From the NCBI GenBank assembly GCA_016176295.1, contig JACOXN010000011.1:1-36521 (forward strand): a stretch of DNA of 36,521 nt, given 5' to 3'. This DNA is from Candidatus Giovannonibacteria bacterium (lineage in GTDB: Bacteria; Patescibacteriota; Minisyncoccia; UBA11713; 2-01-FULL-45-33). Numbering within the stretch: the stretch's first letter is position 1; each line of letters starts with the position of its first letter. The notes beneath the pieces were generated by a model. The model did not search any database and was not told the origin of the DNA. It saw only the letters and a list, made by a program, of their open reading frames with translations. A program made the position numbers and the translations under genes. Shown piece after piece: positions 35,580-36,521 of this stretch.

Positions 35580-36428
35580 TTATTTGGAATTAGCAATCTG
35601 GCCATGTGCTTTTTGGATGGCCTCGCGAGCCTTGGTCGTTTTATCAGCTTTCTCTTTCTGAATTATCTTCTCATCGAGAATCTGCTCAATACCTATTTTG
35701 ACTGTCTCGAAATACTGCAAACACTCGTCTTCTGTCAACTCATGAATTCCAGTACTTAATATCGCGTATAGACTTCGATTTTCTACTAGGAATTCAGGAA
35801 GATAATCCTTAACCATTTTTATCTTTTCATCCATTCTGGCCTTCAAATAATCACCGTTTGGAAATTTACTATTCTCCGCCTGTGCTTTTGCGCGTGCTTC
35901 CTCAATAAGATTTTCAAATACACGTCGTAGGTACACAAATGAACCGATACCAATGCCGTGTGCGGCGAGTCCAATGCCACGTGTAAACTCCTTATATTGT
36001 TCCTCGTCGAGGATTTTTCTGTATGCCTGCGCTTGAGGAATTTGAAAGTCAGCAACAGATGGAAACTGTCCAACTTTCGTAAAGAAATTACCAGCCTTAA
36101 AATAGGAGGTATGATAAGCGTGAGAATTATTACGAGTACACTGATACTCGACTTCAATCAATCCGTCATGTCTCGTAGTCCAGGGAGGTATAGAGACATT
36201 GTCAGATAAATAGTTGTATGCCCTAAATACGCCCTCCTTATCACACCAAATACAATAGGCATCTATTGTGTCCCTATTGGTGAGATTTTTATATATCTTT
36301 TCGGCGGTCATACCGATCGACAAGTCAAAGTTATGGTAGGGAGGCATTTCTAGATGAAAAGCCTTTACCGACTCCAAATAAGGATCGGGCTGGATCGTAT
36401 TCTGTTGTGTGGCGATTTCCTTTGGCAT
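35580..36428 (-). CDS. Hypothetical protein with putative zinc-binding N-terminus (DUF4145-like layout)
   Basis: YCIWCDKEG...EYQCTRNNSHAYH; helical GSFVYLRRVFENLIEEARAKA; start MPKEIATQQ. Confidence 0.6.
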   Translation of the reverse strand: MPKEIATQQNTIQPDPYLESVKAFHLEMPPYHNFDLSIGMTAEKIYKNLTNRDTIDAYCIWCDKEGVFRAYNYLSDNVSIPPWTTRHDGLIEVEYQCTRNNSHAYHTSYFKAGNFFTKVGQFPSVADFQIPQAQAYRKILDEEQYKEFTRGIGLAAHGIGIGSFVYLRRVFENLIEEARAKAQAENSKFPNGDYLKARMDEKIKMVKDYLPEFLVENRSLYAILSTGIHELTEDECLQYFETVKIGIEQILDEKIIQKEKADKTTKAREAIQKAHGQIANSK

Positions 36429-36432
36429 ATAT

Positions 36433-36520
36433 TTAATTTTTTGCTGGTTCAAGCAACCATTCCCAAAGCGGTTTAAATTGTATCATCAAGCCGTCTTTTT
36501 CTACTTCTCGTTTTTCATCC
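36433..36520 (-). CDS. C-terminal fragment of the next operon gene, truncated by the window edge
   Basis: ...DEKREVEKDGLMIQFKPLWEWLLEPAKN*, stop 4 nt before the next start. Confidence 0.45.
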   Translation of the reverse strand, partial: DEKREVEKDGLMIQFKPLWEWLLEPAKN

Positions 36521-36521
36521 C

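Noticed and set aside
1-36521. CRISPR array or Cas genes
   Set aside because: No regularly spaced direct repeats with unique spacers and no Cas-like protein seen.

Overview
The window looks like a chromosomal segment of a Patescibacteria/CPR (Parcubacteria-like) genome; this is an inference from protein types and gene order. Left ~17.7 kb: a surface-protein island (S74/tail-fibre-like protein, DUF2341/LamG giant protein, beta-lactamase-fold protein, second giant surface protein, dockerin protein, cohesin-like membrane protein, two paralogous Ig-TM-coiled-coil proteins). Middle: RAYT-type transposase, proline dehydrogenase (-), dnaG-rpoD (+), PAS histidine kinase (-) with an apparent 3' frameshift, VanY-like peptidase, a divergent pair of YCII-like proteins. 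Next comes a ~2.1 kb four-gene block bracketed by perfect 77-bp inverted repeats. Right end: a tightly packed minus-strand operon with a type III restriction-modification system, a PHP-ABC/SMC-like ATPase, a small acidic protein with an SSB-like C-terminal tip, and TspO. The most unusual signals are non-coding: (i) two tandem promoter-RNA-terminator cassettes plus a degenerate tRNA-like element antisense between surface genes; (ii) several palindrome families showing compensatory base-pair changes (RAYT flanks, DUF559 flanks, ACYTGCC palindromes); (iii) a ~110-bp palindrome inserted in frame in dnaG, similar in concept to Rickettsia palindromic elements. Everything was read by eye with no searches or folding runs; family names are from motif recognition.
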